Below, one piece after another: positions 1 through 10,250 of a stretch of DNA of 64,000 nt. The position numbers and the translations under genes are program-made. Each line of letters begins with the position of its first letter. Positions within the stretch are counted from its first letter, which is position 1. Location: contig NZ_JAUORH010000016.1 of NCBI RefSeq assembly GCF_030547425.1, forward strand, positions 1 through 64,000, in the 5' to 3' direction. The DNA comes from Tenacibaculum sp. 1_MG-2023 (GTDB taxonomy: Bacteria; Bacteroidota; Bacteroidia; Flavobacteriales; Flavobacteriaceae). The notes under the pieces are model-generated. The model saw nothing but the letters and a program-made list of their open reading frames with translations, made no database searches and was not told the origin of the DNA.

Positions 1-51
1 TGAAAAACCAACACCAACAAATCATCTTATGTGAAATACATTATATATATA

Positions 52-82
52 TTGTAGGAAAAATGCTTTTACAATATCTTTG
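52..82 (+). promoter_or_regulatory. Predicted promoter of the thrS-infC-rpmI-rplT cluster
   Basis: TTG at 52-54 is followed after 20 nt by TATCTTTG at 75-82. This matches the Bacteroidota sigma-A pattern (TTG, about 19-20 nt, TAnnTTTG). The predicted transcript would have a leader of about 45 nt before the ATG at 136. The lysS promoter has the same -7 octamer and the same spacing. Confidence 0.6.
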
Positions 83-135
83 CGATTCAAAATTTCCACT
101 TGTAAGGAAATTATTTATAACAACTATATTATATA

Positions 136-2082
136 ATGATAAAGATTACATTACCCGACGGGAGCATCAAAGAATTTGAAATGAACAGCACTCCAATGGA
201 TGTTGCTAGAAGTATTAGTGAAGGTTTAGCTAGAAATGTTATTTCTGCGAGCTTTAATGGAACTACCGTTGAAACCTCTACTCCTCTAACCACAGATGGC
301 TCGTTAGTTTTATACACATTTAACAACCCTGAAGGAAAAAAAGCTTTCTGGCATTCTTCTGCTCACGTATTGGCTCAAGCTATTTTAGATTTTTATCCTA
401 ATGTAAAATTAACTATTGGTCCCGCTATTGAAAATGGGTTTTATTACGATATTGATTTTGGAGACGAGTCTATTTCAGAAAAAGACTTTGACAAAATAGA
501 AAAGAAGTTTTTAGAACGTACTCGTGAAAAAGCAGAATTTAAACTACGTTCTATTTCTAAAGCTGATGCTTTAGCTTATTATAAAGCCCAAGATAATCAA
601 TATAAGGTAGAGCTTATTGAAGGGTTAGAAGATGGTGACATTACTTTTTGTGATCACAGTGATTTTACTGATTTATGTCGTGGTGGGCACATTCCTAATA
701 CAGGAATTATTAAGGCTGTAAAAATTATGAATGTTGCTGGTGCTTATTGGCGTGGTGATGAAAAGAACAATCAGTTAACTCGTGTGTATGGAATTTCTTT
801 CCCTAAACAAAAAGAGTTAAAGCAATATTTAGAACTACTTGAAGAGGCTAAAAAACGTGACCATAGAAAACTTGGGAAAGAGTTGGAGTTATTTACGTTT
901 TCTCAAAAAGTTGGACAAGGTTTACCTTTATGGTTACCTAAAGGCGCTGCTTTACGTGGACGTTTAGAAGATTTCTTAAAAGCTGCTCAGAAGAAAGCTG
1001 GTTACGAAATGGTAATGACACCACATATTGGTCAGAAAGAACTATATGTAACTTCAGGACACTATGCTAAATACGGTGAAGATAGTTTTCAGCCGATTAC
1101 TACTCCGAAGGCTGACGAAGAGTTTTTATTAAAACCGATGAACTGTCCGCATCACTGTGAGGTCTATAATCACAAACCTTATTCGTACAAAGATTTACCA
1201 AAACGTTTTGCTGAATTTGGTACTGTATATAGATATGAGCAAAGTGGTGAATTACACGGTTTAACTCGTGTACGTGGTTTTACTCAAGATGATGCTCATA
1301 TTTTTTGTACCCCTGAACAATTAGATGAAGAGTTTAAAAATGTAATTGATTTAGTACTATATGTATTTGGTTCTTTAGGTTTTGAAAAATTTACTGCACA
1401 AGTATCTATTAGAGACATGGATGATCTTGACAAGTATATTGGTTCAGTTGAAAACTGGGAAAAAGCAGAACAAGCAATTATCAATGCAGCAAAAGATAAA
1501 GGTTTAGATTATGTGATTGAAGAAGGCGAAGCTGCCTTTTATGGTCCCAAATTAGACTTTATGGTTAAAGATGCTTTAGGCAGAAGTTGGCAATTAGGGA
1601 CTATTCAAGTAGATTATAATTTACCTGAACGTTTTGATTTACAGTATAAGGGCGCTGACAACCAATTACACAGACCTGTAATGATTCACCGTGCGCCATT
1701 TGGTTCTATGGAGCGTTTCATTGCAGTTCTACTGGAGCATACAGGAGGTAATTTCCCGCTTTGGCTAACCCCTGAGCAAGTTATTGTACTGCCAATCAGT
1801 GAGAAATATCAAAATTATACAGAAAAAGTTTTAACTTTGTTAGAAAATTCCGAAATTCGCGCCCTCGTTGATAACCGTAACGAGAAGACAGGAAGAAAGA
1901 TACGCGATGCAGAAGTTAGCAAAATACCTTTTATGGTTATTGTTGGAGAACAGGAAGAAAAAGACGGCACAGTATCTGTAAGAAAACATGGTGAAGGTGA
2001 TTTAGGAACATTTACTATAGAAGAGTTCGTTTCTCTAATACAGAAAGAAATTAGTAAAACATTAGTTCCTTTTGGAAGTTAA
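136..2082 (+). CDS. thrS: Threonyl-tRNA synthetase
   Basis: This class II aminoacyl-tRNA synthetase charges tRNA-Thr in the cytoplasm. At 648 aa it has the full family length. The N-terminal TGS domain (about 1-62) is followed by the editing domain with H73/H77 and C181/H185 (CRGGH), the metal-type residues of that domain. The catalytic core carries the zinc ligands C337 (MNCPHH), H388 (DDAHIF) and H518 (IHRAP). Motif 2 lies around [10 protein letters not shown] (366-375), and the anticodon-binding domain covers about 545-648. The ATG lies about 55 nt downstream of a good promoter. Only 30 nt separate it from infC, so the genes are likely co-transcribed, as in many bacteria. Nothing in it looks unusual. 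Confidence 0.98.
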   Translation: MIKITLPDGSIKEFEMNSTPMDVARSISEGLARNVISASFNGTTVETSTPLTTDGSLVLYTFNNPEGKKAFWHSSAHVLAQAILDFYPNVKLTIGPAIENGFYYDIDFGDESISEKDFDKIEKKFLERTREKAEFKLRSISKADALAYYKAQDNQYKVELIEGLEDGDITFCDHSDFTDLCRGGHIPNTGIIKAVKIMNVAGAYWRGDEKNNQLTRVYGISFPKQKELKQYLELLEEAKKRDHRKLGKELELFTFSQKVGQGLPLWLPKGAALRGRLEDFLKAAQKKAGYEMVMTPHIGQKELYVTSGHYAKYGEDSFQPITTPKADEEFLLKPMNCPHHCEVYNHKPYSYKDLPKRFAEFGTVYRYEQSGELHGLTRVRGFTQDDAHIFCTPEQLDEEFKNVIDLVLYVFGSLGFEKFTAQVSIRDMDDLDKYIGSVENWEKAEQAIINAAKDKGLDYVIEEGEAAFYGPKLDFMVKDALGRSWQLGTIQVDYNLPERFDLQYKGADNQLHRPVMIHRAPFGSMERFIAVLLEHTGGNFPLWLTPEQVIVLPISEKYQNYTEKVLTLLENSEIRALVDNRNEKTGRKIRDAEVSKIPFMVIVGEQEEKDGTVSVRKHGEGDLGTFTIEEFVSLIQKEISKTLVPFGS

Positions 2083-2112
2083 AAATAAATAGTAATTTAA
2101 AATTTATAAGTC

Positions 2113-2673
2113 ATAGCAATTAGAAGAAAAGGCGGTAGAAGACCCGCAAGAGTAATTAAAGAAGATCAACATAGAATTAATGAAAAAATTAGACATGTTG
2201 AAGAAGTTCGTCTTGTAGGCGATAACCTTGAAGTTGGTGTATATCCATTAGCTAAAGCTAGAGAGATTGCACGAGAGTTAGAATTAGATTTAGTTGAAAT
2301 TTCACCTAAAGCTGTTCCTCCTGTATGTAAAGTTATTGATTACAAAAAGTTCTTATATGAGCAAAAGAAACGTGAAAAAGCCTTAAAGTCAAAAGCGACT
2401 AAGGTTACCGTTAAGGAGATTCGTTTTGGACCTCAGACTGACGAACATGATTACGAATTTAAAAAGAAGCACGCTATTAAGTTCTTGAAAGACGGAGCTA
2501 AATTAAAGGCTTTTGTATTCTTCAAAGGGCGTTCGATTGTATTTAAAGAACAAGGACAAATTTTACTACTAAAATTAGCTCAAGAATTAGAAGAATACGG
2601 TAAGGTAGAACAAATGCCTAAATTGGAAGGAAAACGTATGATTATGTTTATTGCCCCTAAAAAGGTTAAATAA
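2113..2673 (+). CDS. infC: Translation initiation factor IF-3 with a predicted ATA start
   Basis: IF-3 binds the 30S subunit, prevents premature 50S joining and checks the start codon and initiator tRNA. The frame is open from 2110, just after an in-frame TAA at 2107-2109. The family N-terminus (A-I-R-R followed by a basic stretch) begins at codon 2 if ATA at 2113 is the start, giving 186 aa. The first ATG in frame is at 2485, far inside the C-terminal domain, and would remove two thirds of the protein. The N-domain ends near residue 80, a helical linker follows ([13 protein letters not shown]), and the C-domain carries [14 protein letters not shown]. Non-AUG starts are a known basis of infC autoregulation. 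ATA is inferred here; ATT at 2119 is the alternative. Confidence 0.9.
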   Translation: MAIRRKGGRRPARVIKEDQHRINEKIRHVEEVRLVGDNLEVGVYPLAKAREIARELELDLVEISPKAVPPVCKVIDYKKFLYEQKKREKALKSKATKVTVKEIRFGPQTDEHDYEFKKKHAIKFLKDGAKLKAFVFFKGRSIVFKEQGQILLLKLAQELEEYGKVEQMPKLEGKRMIMFIAPKKVK

Positions 2674-2717
2674 ACAAATACAACGATAATATAAGCAAGA
2701 TAAAACTAAGAACAAAG

Positions 2718-2915
2718 ATGCCTAAAATTAAAACAAAGTCTAGTGCCAAAAAACGTTTCAAGTTAACTGGTTCTGGGAAAATCAAAAGAAAGCACGCGTT
2801 TAAAAGTCACATTTTAACAAAGAAGTCTAAAAAACGTAAGCTTGCATTAACTCATTCGACTTTAGTACACAAGTCAGATGAAGCTAACATTAAGCAACAA
2901 TTAGTTTTAAAATAA
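2718..2915 (+). CDS. rpmI: 50S ribosomal protein L35
   Basis: A 65-aa, strongly basic protein with the L35 signature: [20 protein letters not shown] at the start, then [20 protein letters not shown]. It is a structural protein of the large ribosomal subunit. It lies 44 nt after infC and 147 nt before rplT, in the conserved infC-rpmI-rplT order. Length and sequence are normal for the family. Confidence 0.98.
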   Translation: MPKIKTKSSAKKRFKLTGSGKIKRKHAFKSHILTKKSKKRKLALTHSTLVHKSDEANIKQQLVLK

Positions 2916-3062
2916 TTGTTAGCACAGGGAATTTAATTATTAACCATGGAGTTAGGCTCATTTAAGAATTATGAACTATGAATTTTAAATTAAGAGTTAT
3001 ATTAATTCGTAATTATCAATTCATTTTTTAATAGTCGCCTACTACAAAAACACATTTGAATT
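2916..3062 (+). repeat. rpmI-rplT spacer with degenerate inverted repeat
   Basis: This spacer is unusually long for genes normally packed together. It holds a degenerate inverted repeat: GAATTATGAACTATGAATT near 2966-2984 against AATTCGTAATTATCAATTC near 3006-3024. The element looks like the AATT-rich intergenic repeats common in flavobacteria. It could also be a leader structure for rplT, since L20 is known to autoregulate in other bacteria. I cannot tell these apart from sequence alone. Confidence 0.35.
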
Positions 3063-3407
3063 ATGCCAAGATCAGTAAATTCAGTAGCTTCAAGAAATAG
3101 AAGAAAAAAAATCTTGAAGCAAGCAAAAGGTTACTTTGGACGTCGTAAAAACGTTTATACAGTAGCAAAGAATGCGGTTGAAAAAGGAATGCTATATGCA
3201 TACCGTGACCGTAAAAACAATAAGAGAAACTTCCGTTCATTATGGATTCAACGTATTAACGCTGGAGCCCGTCAATTCGGAATGTCTTACTCACAGTTTA
3301 TGGGGAAAGTTAAAGCTAATAACATTGAGTTAAACCGTAAGGTTTTAGCTGATTTAGCTATGAACAACCCAGAAGCTTTTAAGGCCATTGTAGAAAAAGT
3401 AAAATAA
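3063..3407 (+). CDS. rplT: 50S ribosomal protein L20
   Basis: A 114-aa basic protein with the L20 hallmarks: [20 protein letters not shown], then [26 protein letters not shown] and [10 protein letters not shown]20 binds 23S rRNA early in 50S assembly and represses its own operon in several bacteria. The N-terminal extension is the long basic tail and the C-terminal half is the globular rRNA-binding domain. It is the last gene of the translation cluster and is followed by a strong terminator. Confidence 0.98.
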   Translation: MPRSVNSVASRNRRKKILKQAKGYFGRRKNVYTVAKNAVEKGMLYAYRDRKNNKRNFRSLWIQRINAGARQFGMSYSQFMGKVKANNIELNRKVLADLAMNNPEAFKAIVEKVK

Positions 3408-3430
3408 GTTTCATAACCTTGCTTATACTA

Positions 3431-3461
3431 AAAACCCAAACCTTAACGTTTGGGTTTTTTT
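3431..3461 (+). terminator. Rho-independent terminator after rplT
   Basis: A perfect 11-bp stem pairs AAAACCCAAAC (3431-3441) with GTTTGGGTTTT (3448-3458) around the 6-nt loop CTTAAC, and a T-run follows. It ends the thrS-infC-rpmI-rplT transcription unit. Confidence 0.85.
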
Positions 3462-3502
3462 AAACCATCTATATTCATCAATTGAACTAAAATATCAATC
3501 CT

Positions 3503-4087
3503 ATGAAATTTTTTAAAATAGTATTCATCTTTATTTTTACTCAAAGTATTATTGCTCAAGACAGCTCTATTGAGCAGCCCAATACTGTTGAAAACCAATT
3601 TAAAGAGCTTTACAAAAAATCAAACAACTATCAAATTTATAAGGTTGTAAAAAAAAATGAATACTTAAGACTACAGAATAGTATTTTAGATAGTATAAAA
3701 GTTATTAAAACTGATGCAGCTGCTAAACAAGTAAAAATAAATGAGCAGCAAAAAAGTATTACTGAATTACAAACTAAAATAGATACATTAAATAAAGACT
3801 TGACCACTTCTATTGACAAGGAGGATGCTATTTCTTTTATTGGTATTCCTCTAAACAAATCCACTTACAATTCTATCGTATGGGGGATTATTTTTGTTTT
3901 ACTTGCTGGGTTAACTTTTTTTATCTACAGGTTTAAAAACAGTAATGTAATTACTAAAGAGACTAAAAGTTTACTAACTGATACTGAAGAGGAGTTTGAG
4001 CAGTATAAGAGAAAGTCTATTGAAAAAGAACAAAAACTACGTAGACAGTTACAAGACGAAATTAATAAACAACGTGGTGTGAATTAA
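3503..4087 (+). CDS. Secreted or membrane coiled-coil protein, function unknown
   Basis: This 194-aa protein has an N-terminal signal peptide (about 1-18, ending IIAQ). A region rich in K, Q, E and I follows that looks coiled-coil (about 60-105). One clear membrane segment lies near 122-143 (SIVWGIIFVLLAGLTFFIY), and a charged helical tail rich in E, K and R ends the protein (about 150-194). The expected topology is a periplasmic coiled coil anchored in the inner membrane with a cytoplasmic tail. Close relatives are widespread in flavobacteria. From memory, some are labelled tRNA (guanine-N1)-methyltransferase, but no SPOUT-type motif is visible, so that name is not supported. Confidence 0.75.
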   Translation: MKFFKIVFIFIFTQSIIAQDSSIEQPNTVENQFKELYKKSNNYQIYKVVKKNEYLRLQNSILDSIKVIKTDAAAKQVKINEQQKSITELQTKIDTLNKDLTTSIDKEDAISFIGIPLNKSTYNSIVWGIIFVLLAGLTFFIYRFKNSNVITKETKSLLTDTEEEFEQYKRKSIEKEQKLRRQLQDEINKQRGVN

Positions 4088-4240
4088 TATTCCATCCCTA
4101 ATTTACATAAAAAAGCAACTCTTGTTCGGCTACTTTAGTAACCTAAGGGTTGTTTTTTATATTTGTATTCTTCCCTTTTTAAGATAGTTTTGTCATTAGA
4201 AAAAAGCTATTTAAAGTTACTACACCTAACAAATACATCA

Positions 4241-5281
4241 ATGAAAAAGAATTTTACTCTATTATTTATTTTGATTTCTTTCAGCATTTATTGCCAAAAC
4301 AAATATGAAATTAAAGGTTTCTCAAATAAGTATAAAGGATTGTTGACTATTGAGAAAGGTTATGAAAATGAAATTTTTAAAAAAGGGTGTATTGCTATTT
4401 TTGAATCTAAAACAAATACAAAAATAATAGAAATTCAATCCGACGAATTAACTTTTGATTTAGAAACTACAAAACATGTTAAAACTAATATTTTAGAACT
4501 TCCATATGGAAAACAAAATATTTTAATATCTAAAGATTTCAATTTTGATGGTATTAAAGATTTAGCCATTATGAATGGACAGTTTAGCTGCTATCATGGA
4601 CCATCTTTTAACGTTTATCTAGAAATTAACAACAAACTAACATTTAGCCCTGAGTTTACTCGATTAGCGCAAGAATATTGTGGTATGTTTCAAACGAACG
4701 CCAAAACAAAAACTATTCACACTATCACAAAAAGTGGTTGTTGCTGGCATCAATATTCAACTTTTAAAGTTGTTAACGACGTACCTACTCCTACTTTAAT
4801 TATAGAAGAAAACGCTACATTTGCTCCTTTTTTCTCTACAACTACAACACAGTGGAATGGTAATAAAAAGAATACAAAAATTATTAAAACATTAAACCTT
4901 AAATATGATGGTGTTTCTGAAATATTATCATTCAAACTTATTAGAAACCAAAAACAAGTTGTTCTATTCAGCATCGATAATCAAGTACTTAATTATGCCT
5001 TGATAAAACCTAACGGAGTTGTAGAGTTTTCATTTCCTCTTGAAATGATGCAAGAAAATTATAATTTCAACCTCAATAAAACAGATAATACATTAACCTT
5101 TAAAAACAGGAATGCAACTTACCAAATCTATCAAAAAAGTAAAGAAAACAAAGTTAATAACATTGGTATACTTGTTACTGTAAATGGTAAGAATTACGAT
5201 TTAAAAGGAAATTTAAACTCTATAAAAGGAAGTTTAAAAACTTTAAAAGACACAGAACTAAACAATCTTATCAGCGAATAA
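4241..5281 (+). CDS. Secreted protein with an FG-GAP/XAC2610-like segment, function unknown
   Basis: An upstream in-frame ATG at 4163 exists, but the ATG at 4241 starts a textbook signal peptide (MKKNFTLLFILISFSIYCQ), so I place the start there (346 aa). The mature part contains SKDFNFDGIKDLAIMNG near residues 97-113. This acidic DxNxDG loop resembles the calcium-binding loop of FG-GAP/VCBS repeats and of XAC2610-related proteins. A cysteine cluster follows (SGCCWHQYSTF). The remainder is beta-rich with no catalytic signature. It is probably periplasmic or surface-exposed. It stands alone, with a terminator between it and the convergent fhs. Confidence 0.7.
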   Translation: MKKNFTLLFILISFSIYCQNKYEIKGFSNKYKGLLTIEKGYENEIFKKGCIAIFESKTNTKIIEIQSDELTFDLETTKHVKTNILELPYGKQNILISKDFNFDGIKDLAIMNGQFSCYHGPSFNVYLEINNKLTFSPEFTRLAQEYCGMFQTNAKTKTIHTITKSGCCWHQYSTFKVVNDVPTPTLIIEENATFAPFFSTTTTQWNGNKKNTKIIKTLNLKYDGVSEILSFKLIRNQKQVVLFSIDNQVLNYALIKPNGVVEFSFPLEMMQENYNFNLNKTDNTLTFKNRNATYQIYQKSKENKVNNIGILVTVNGKNYDLKGNLNSIKGSLKTLKDTELNNLISE

Positions 5282-5310
5282 GTTTTAGTTTCAATTTTTT
5301 TTAATAAAAA

Positions 5311-5331
5311 TCCCGAGTTTATCACTCGGGA
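5311..5331. terminator. Bidirectional terminator between the 4241 gene and fhs
   Basis: The stem TCCCGAGT (5311-5318) pairs with ACTCGGGA (5324-5331) around a 5-nt loop. A-rich sequence lies upstream and a T-rich stretch downstream, so the hairpin can stop transcription from both convergent genes. Confidence 0.8.
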
Positions 5332-5368
5332 CTTTTGTTAAAACTACCATTATCTAGCATTGTATTTC

Positions 5369-7045
5369 TTATGACAACCCTGAAATTACTCCGTTGTTAT
5401 CAATTGTCATATTTTCAGATGCTGGTGTTGCAGGCAACCCTGGCATACGCATCATTTTTCCTAAAATTGGAATGATGAACTGTGCTCCTGCCGCAATCTC
5501 AATTTCTCTAACCGTAATCGTAAACCCTTCAGGTTTTCCAATTAACTTATCATCATCAGAAAATGATTTTTGCGTTTTTGCCATACAAATAGCAAAGTCG
5601 TTAAACCCTAAACGGTCAATTCTACGTAGGTTTAGCTCTGCCTTTTTATCATAAGTTACTCCGTCTGCGCCATAAACTTCTTTAGCTATAATTTCTATCT
5701 TTTCTTTTACTGGACTCTTCCAGTCGTACAGTGGTTTGTACTGTGTTGCTTTATTTTCAACTACGTCAACTACAGCTTTTGCTAAATCTTTAGTTCCTTC
5801 TCCTCCTTTCGTCCATCCTTCAGAAACGACAGCTTGTACTCTTAACTTATCACAAGCATCAATTACAAACTGTACTTCTTCATCAGAATCAGAAATGAAA
5901 GAATTTATTGCTACGACAGGCTCAATATTGAACTTTCTAATATTTTCAATATGCTTCTCTAAATTTTTAAATCCGTTTTGTACACGTTCTAAACTTGGCG
6001 TATTATATTCTTCTTTTGGAGAACCTCCATGGTGACGCAATGCTCTAATAGTAGCAACTAATACTACACATTTAGGATTTAACCCTGCATATTGTGATTT
6101 GATATTTAAGAATTTTTCTGCTCCTAAATCAGCCCCAAAACCAGCTTCTGTTACCACATAATTTGATAAAGATAATCCCATTTTAGTCGCAATAATTGTA
6201 TTTGTCCCTTGTGCTATATTGGCAAAAGGTCCTCCATGAATTATTGCTGGATTTTCTTCTAACGTTTGTACCAAGTTTGGTTTTACAGCATCTTTCAACA
6301 AAATAGCCATGGCATCTTGTGCTTTTAAGTCACGTGCAAAAACTGGCTTTTTATCAAAAGTGAACCCTATAAAGATATTTCCTAAACGTTCTTTTAAATC
6401 ATCAAAAGAAGTTGCCATACAAAGAATGGCCATTACTTCAGAGGCTGGCGTAATATTAAACCCATCTTCACGTGGAATTCCGTTAGCTGTACCTCCTAAA
6501 CCTATTGTGATTTGGCGTAACGAACGATCGTTCATATCAATCACACGTTTCCATAAAATAGTACGAGGATCGATATTTAAATTATTAGTTCTGCTCTGTA
6601 AATTGTTATCTATTAAAGCTGAGAGTAAATTATTTGCTTTCTCAATAGCATTGAAATCTCCTGTAAAATGTAGGTTGATGTCCTCCATAGGTACAACTTG
6701 AGAATATCCACCTCCAGCTGCTCCTCCTTTGATTCCAAAAACTGGCCCTAATGAAGGCTCTCTCAATACTACTGTTGCCTGTTTTCCTACTTTATTCAAC
6801 CCTTCTGTTAAACCTATAGAAACAGTAGTTTTTCCTTCGCCAGCTGGCGTTGGAGTTAATGCTGTTACCAATACTAAGTTATTTTCTTTTATTTTCTCTT
6901 CATCTATTAAGCTTAGGGGTAATTTAGCTTTGTATTTCCCATACATTTCTAAATCATCTTCTTCTATTTGTAACTTACTTGCAATATGCTTAATATGTTG
7001 TAATTCTTTTGCTTGAGCAATCTCTATATCGGTTAAATGCGCCAT
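5369..7045 (-). CDS. fhs: Formate--tetrahydrofolate ligase
   Basis: The enzyme makes 10-formyltetrahydrofolate from formate, tetrahydrofolate and ATP for one-carbon metabolism in the cytoplasm. At 558 aa it is a full-length bacterial monofunctional form. The P-loop-like motif TPTPAGEGKTT is at residues 64-74. Other family blocks visible are VLREPSLGPVFGIKGGAAGG, GDFNAIEKANNLL and the C-terminal MMRMPGLPATPAS. It is transcribed leftwards as a single gene. Its upstream neighbour secDF is divergent, with about 200 bp between them. Confidence 0.97.
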   Translation of the reverse strand: MAHLTDIEIAQAKELQHIKHIASKLQIEEDDLEMYGKYKAKLPLSLIDEEKIKENNLVLVTALTPTPAGEGKTTVSIGLTEGLNKVGKQATVVLREPSLGPVFGIKGGAAGGGYSQVVPMEDINLHFTGDFNAIEKANNLLSALIDNNLQSRTNNLNIDPRTILWKRVIDMNDRSLRQITIGLGGTANGIPREDGFNITPASEVMAILCMATSFDDLKERLGNIFIGFTFDKKPVFARDLKAQDAMAILLKDAVKPNLVQTLEENPAIIHGGPFANIAQGTNTIIATKMGLSLSNYVVTEAGFGADLGAEKFLNIKSQYAGLNPKCVVLVATIRALRHHGGSPKEEYNTPSLERVQNGFKNLEKHIENIRKFNIEPVVAINSFISDSDEEVQFVIDACDKLRVQAVVSEGWTKGGEGTKDLAKAVVDVVENKATQYKPLYDWKSPVKEKIEIIAKEVYGADGVTYDKKAELNLRRIDRLGFNDFAICMAKTQKSFSDDDKLIGKPEGFTITVREIEIAAGAQFIIPILGKMMRMPGLPATPASENMTIDNNGVISGLS

Positions 7046-7207
7046 GGCAAATTATTTAAAATTTTAAGTTATTTGTTTTGCTAAAAAGTAGGTAAATATA
7101 CGTAATATAATCCCTGTAAAAACTGACATTTGTTAGCAAATATTCCCTAATTATTATCTAATCACATAAATATGGTAAAAGAATTCGCTTTTCTTTTAAT
7201 GAAACGC

Positions 7208-7215
7208 TATATTTG
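7208..7215 (+). promoter_or_regulatory. Predicted -7 element of secDF
   Basis: TATATTTG matches the TAnnTTTG consensus exactly, 38 nt upstream of the secDF ATG. No convincing TTG was seen at the expected -33 distance. Confidence 0.45.
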
Positions 7216-7252
7216 CACGTTTTTAAAATAAAGTCGATTTAAATTATTTACA

Positions 7253-10231
7253 ATGCAAAACAAAGGATTAATTAAATTATTTGCTATACTTTTTGGTTTA
7301 GTAAGTATTTATCAATTATCGTTTACGTTCTTTGCCAATAAGGTAGAAGATAGTGCGAAACAGTATGCTAAGGCTAATGTTAGTGATAACAATGGTAGGG
7401 CTTTGGCTAGATATGAAAGAAAATACTTAGATAGCGTAGCTAACAAAGAGGTAGTAGATTTGTGGTTTACACAATACACTTACAATGACATCAGAAACAA
7501 GGAAATGAACCTTGGTCTTGATTTAAAAGGGGGTATTAATGCAATTTTACAAGTATCAGTAAAAGATATCTTAATCGGATTATCTAACGATTCTCAAAAC
7601 ACAACTTTTAAGCAAGCATTAGTTAATGCTGATGAAGCTCAAAAAGACAGTCAAGAGAACTACTTAGATTTATTCTATAACGAGTTCGAAAAATTAAGTA
7701 ATGGTAGCCTTAAATTAAGCGACCCAAGCATTTTTGGAACAAAGGCTTTACGTGATAAAATAGACTTCAACAAAACAAACGAGCAGGTTAAATCGACTTT
7801 ACAAGAAGAAATCAACACTTCTATCAACACTGCTTTTGAAGTATTACGTAGCCGTATTGATAAATTTGGAGTTGTACAACCAAATATTCAACGAATTGGA
7901 AACTCTGGGAGAATTCAAGTAGAATTACCAGGAGCGAAAGACATTGATCGTGTAGAAAAATTATTACAAAGTACTGCTGAATTACAATTTTGGGAAGTAT
8001 ACACAAATGCTGACGTTCAAAACTTTTTCTTTACAGCCAATGCTAAAGTTGCTGAAATGTTAAAAGATGATTCAGCTACTGAGCAAGTTAAAGATACTGC
8101 TAAAGCAGACAACGATATTGATGACTTACTAGGTGAGTCAGCTGATTCAACAAATGTTAAAACTCAAAAGAACTTATTTACTTATTTATTTCCAAATGTA
8201 GCTCAAAATCAACAACAAGTAAGCTCTTTAGTTGCACAAGCTAGGGTTCAAGATACAGCGAAAGTAAATAGTTTCTTACACAACAAAGAGGTAAGAGCTT
8301 TATTACCTAATAACTTAAAATACACTAAGTTTTTATGGGATTACAAATCTCAAGCTGGAGCTGATGGAACGGAGATTATTGGTTTATATGCTATTAAATC
8401 TAACAGAAAAGACAAAGCTCCTATTGATGGAGATGTAATTGCTGACGCAAAACAAGAATACGACCAGTTAAGTAAACCTGTTGTGTCTATGTTAATGAAT
8501 GGCTCAGGAACTAAGCAGTGGGCGAAAATGACTAGCGAAAATGTTGGTAAATTTGTTGCCGTAGTGTTAGATAACTACGTATATACTGCACCTGTAGTAA
8601 ATGGAGTAATTCCTAATGGTAGCACTCAAATTTCAGGAGGTACAATGACCGTAGCTGAAGCACAGGATATTTCAACTGTATTAAAAGCTGGTAAATTACC
8701 TGCTCCGGCTCGTATTATCCAAGCGCAGGTTGTTGGACCATCATTAGGTAAGGAATCTATTGATGCGAGTATGTGGTCATTCGGATTAGCTATTATTTTA
8801 GTATTAGTTTGGATGTTCTTATACTATGGAAGAGCTGGTATATATGCTAACATTGCTTTAGTAGTAAACATCTTATTTATTTTCGGGATTTTAGCTTCAT
8901 TTAACTCTGTATTGACATTACCCGGTATTGCAGGTATTATCTTAACCATAGGTATGTCAGTAGATGCAAACGTAATTATTTTCGAAAGAATTAAAGAAGC
9001 CTTATACGGAGGGAAAAACTTAGGTGAATCTGTAGATGAAGGATTTAGTATTAAGGGGGCGTTATCTGCAATTATTGATGCCAATATTACTACTTTACTA
9101 ACAGGTATTATATTATATACTTTTGGTACAGGACCTATTAAAGGTTTCGCTTTAACCTTAATGATTGGTATTGCTACTTCTTTATTTACAGCTGTATTTA
9201 TTACTCGTTTATTTATTGACGGTGCAGTTGCTAAAGGAACTAGTTTACCTTTCAATACTGGGTTCTCTAAAAACTGGTTCAGAAATATTAGTGTTGAATT
9301 CTTACAAAAACGTAAAATTGCTTATATCATTTCAGGATTCTTCATTGTAATTGGTTTAGTTTCTATTTTTACTGTAGGATTAAAACAGGGAGTAGATTTT
9401 AAAGGAGGTCGTTCTTATGTTGTACGTTTTGATGAAGCTATGAAAGGAAACGAAGTAGCTGAACAATTGAAAGATGTATTTGGTACAGCTCCAGAAGTAA
9501 AAACTTATGGATCTGATCACCAATTAAAAATTACTACTGCGTTCAAAATTGACGAAGAAGGCACGGAAGTTGATGAAGCTGTACAAACAGCTCTGTATAA
9601 AGGATTAAAGCCTCATTTAGGTAATACTTCATACGAAGACTTTAAACCTGGTTTTGAAAAAGCAGGAAATGGAATTATGAGCTACATGAAAGTAGAACCT
9701 ACTATTGCTGATGACATTAAGCAATCAGCTTTATGGGCAGTTTTAGGTTCATTAATTGTGGTTTTCTTATACATCTTATTACGTTTTAGAAAAATGGCAT
9801 ATTCTATCGGTGCGGTAGTAGCTGTTTTCCACGATGTATTAGTTGTATTAGGTGTGTTCTCTTTATTATACAAATTCATGCCATTTGATATGGAAATCGG
9901 TCAATCATTCATTGCTGCTATCTTAACAGTTGTAGGATACTCGTTAAATGATACCGTGGTAATTTTTGATAGAATTAGAGAATTTACAGAAGGTAAAAAT
10001 ACAGTTACTGCTAGTTTAGTAAACAAAGCACTAAACAGTACGTTAGGAAGAACTATCAATACCTCTTTAACAACATTATTAGTAATGTTAGCTATTTTCT
10101 TCTTTGGGGGAGATAGTATTAAAGGATTTATGTTCGCATTAATCGTAGGTGTAGTAGTAGGTACTTACTCTTCTTTATTTGTTGCAACGCCAATTATGTT
10201 TGACGTTTCTAAAAAAGAGGAAAACAAGTAA
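7253..10231 (+). CDS. secDF: Fused protein translocase subunit SecDF
   Basis: SecD and SecF drive late steps of Sec-dependent export using the proton gradient. Here they are one 992-aa polypeptide, the usual arrangement in Bacteroidota. The SecD half (about 1-660) has an N-terminal membrane helix, the GLDLKGG motif near residue 88, a large periplasmic domain and a six-helix membrane block containing GMSVDANVIIFERIKE. The SecF half starts near 680, has GVDFKGGRSY at about 713 and ends in a second membrane block with GYSLNDTVVIFDRIRE. A low-complexity D/S/A insertion lies near 275-310. The gene is monocistronic, with a strong terminator. Confidence 0.97.
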   Translation: MQNKGLIKLFAILFGLVSIYQLSFTFFANKVEDSAKQYAKANVSDNNGRALARYERKYLDSVANKEVVDLWFTQYTYNDIRNKEMNLGLDLKGGINAILQVSVKDILIGLSNDSQNTTFKQALVNADEAQKDSQENYLDLFYNEFEKLSNGSLKLSDPSIFGTKALRDKIDFNKTNEQVKSTLQEEINTSINTAFEVLRSRIDKFGVVQPNIQRIGNSGRIQVELPGAKDIDRVEKLLQSTAELQFWEVYTNADVQNFFFTANAKVAEMLKDDSATEQVKDTAKADNDIDDLLGESADSTNVKTQKNLFTYLFPNVAQNQQQVSSLVAQARVQDTAKVNSFLHNKEVRALLPNNLKYTKFLWDYKSQAGADGTEIIGLYAIKSNRKDKAPIDGDVIADAKQEYDQLSKPVVSMLMNGSGTKQWAKMTSENVGKFVAVVLDNYVYTAPVVNGVIPNGSTQISGGTMTVAEAQDISTVLKAGKLPAPARIIQAQVVGPSLGKESIDASMWSFGLAIILVLVWMFLYYGRAGIYANIALVVNILFIFGILASFNSVLTLPGIAGIILTIGMSVDANVIIFERIKEALYGGKNLGESVDEGFSIKGALSAIIDANITTLLTGIILYTFGTGPIKGFALTLMIGIATSLFTAVFITRLFIDGAVAKGTSLPFNTGFSKNWFRNISVEFLQKRKIAYIISGFFIVIGLVSIFTVGLKQGVDFKGGRSYVVRFDEAMKGNEVAEQLKDVFGTAPEVKTYGSDHQLKITTAFKIDEEGTEVDEAVQTALYKGLKPHLGNTSYEDFKPGFEKAGNGIMSYMKVEPTIADDIKQSALWAVLGSLIVVFLYILLRFRKMAYSIGAVVAVFHDVLVVLGVFSLLYKFMPFDMEIGQSFIAAILTVVGYSLNDTVVIFDRIREFTEGKNTVTASLVNKALNSTLGRTINTSLTTLLVMLAIFFFGGDSIKGFMFALIVGVVVGTYSSLFVATPIMFDVSKKEENK

Positions 10232-10250
10232 CTCATATAAAAACATACAT

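Noticed and set aside
3503..4087. tRNA (guanine-N1)-methyltransferase
   Set aside because: This label is used for some relatives as far as I recall, but the protein is a signal-peptide-bearing coiled coil with a membrane helix and no methyltransferase motif.
4163..4240. N-terminal extension of the secreted protein at 4241
   Set aside because: It would bury the signal peptide 26 residues inside the protein; the ATG at 4241 fits better.
5394..7016. Several open frames antisense to fhs
   Set aside because: They are shadows of the well-supported formate--tetrahydrofolate ligase gene, with no family motifs, signal or initiation context.
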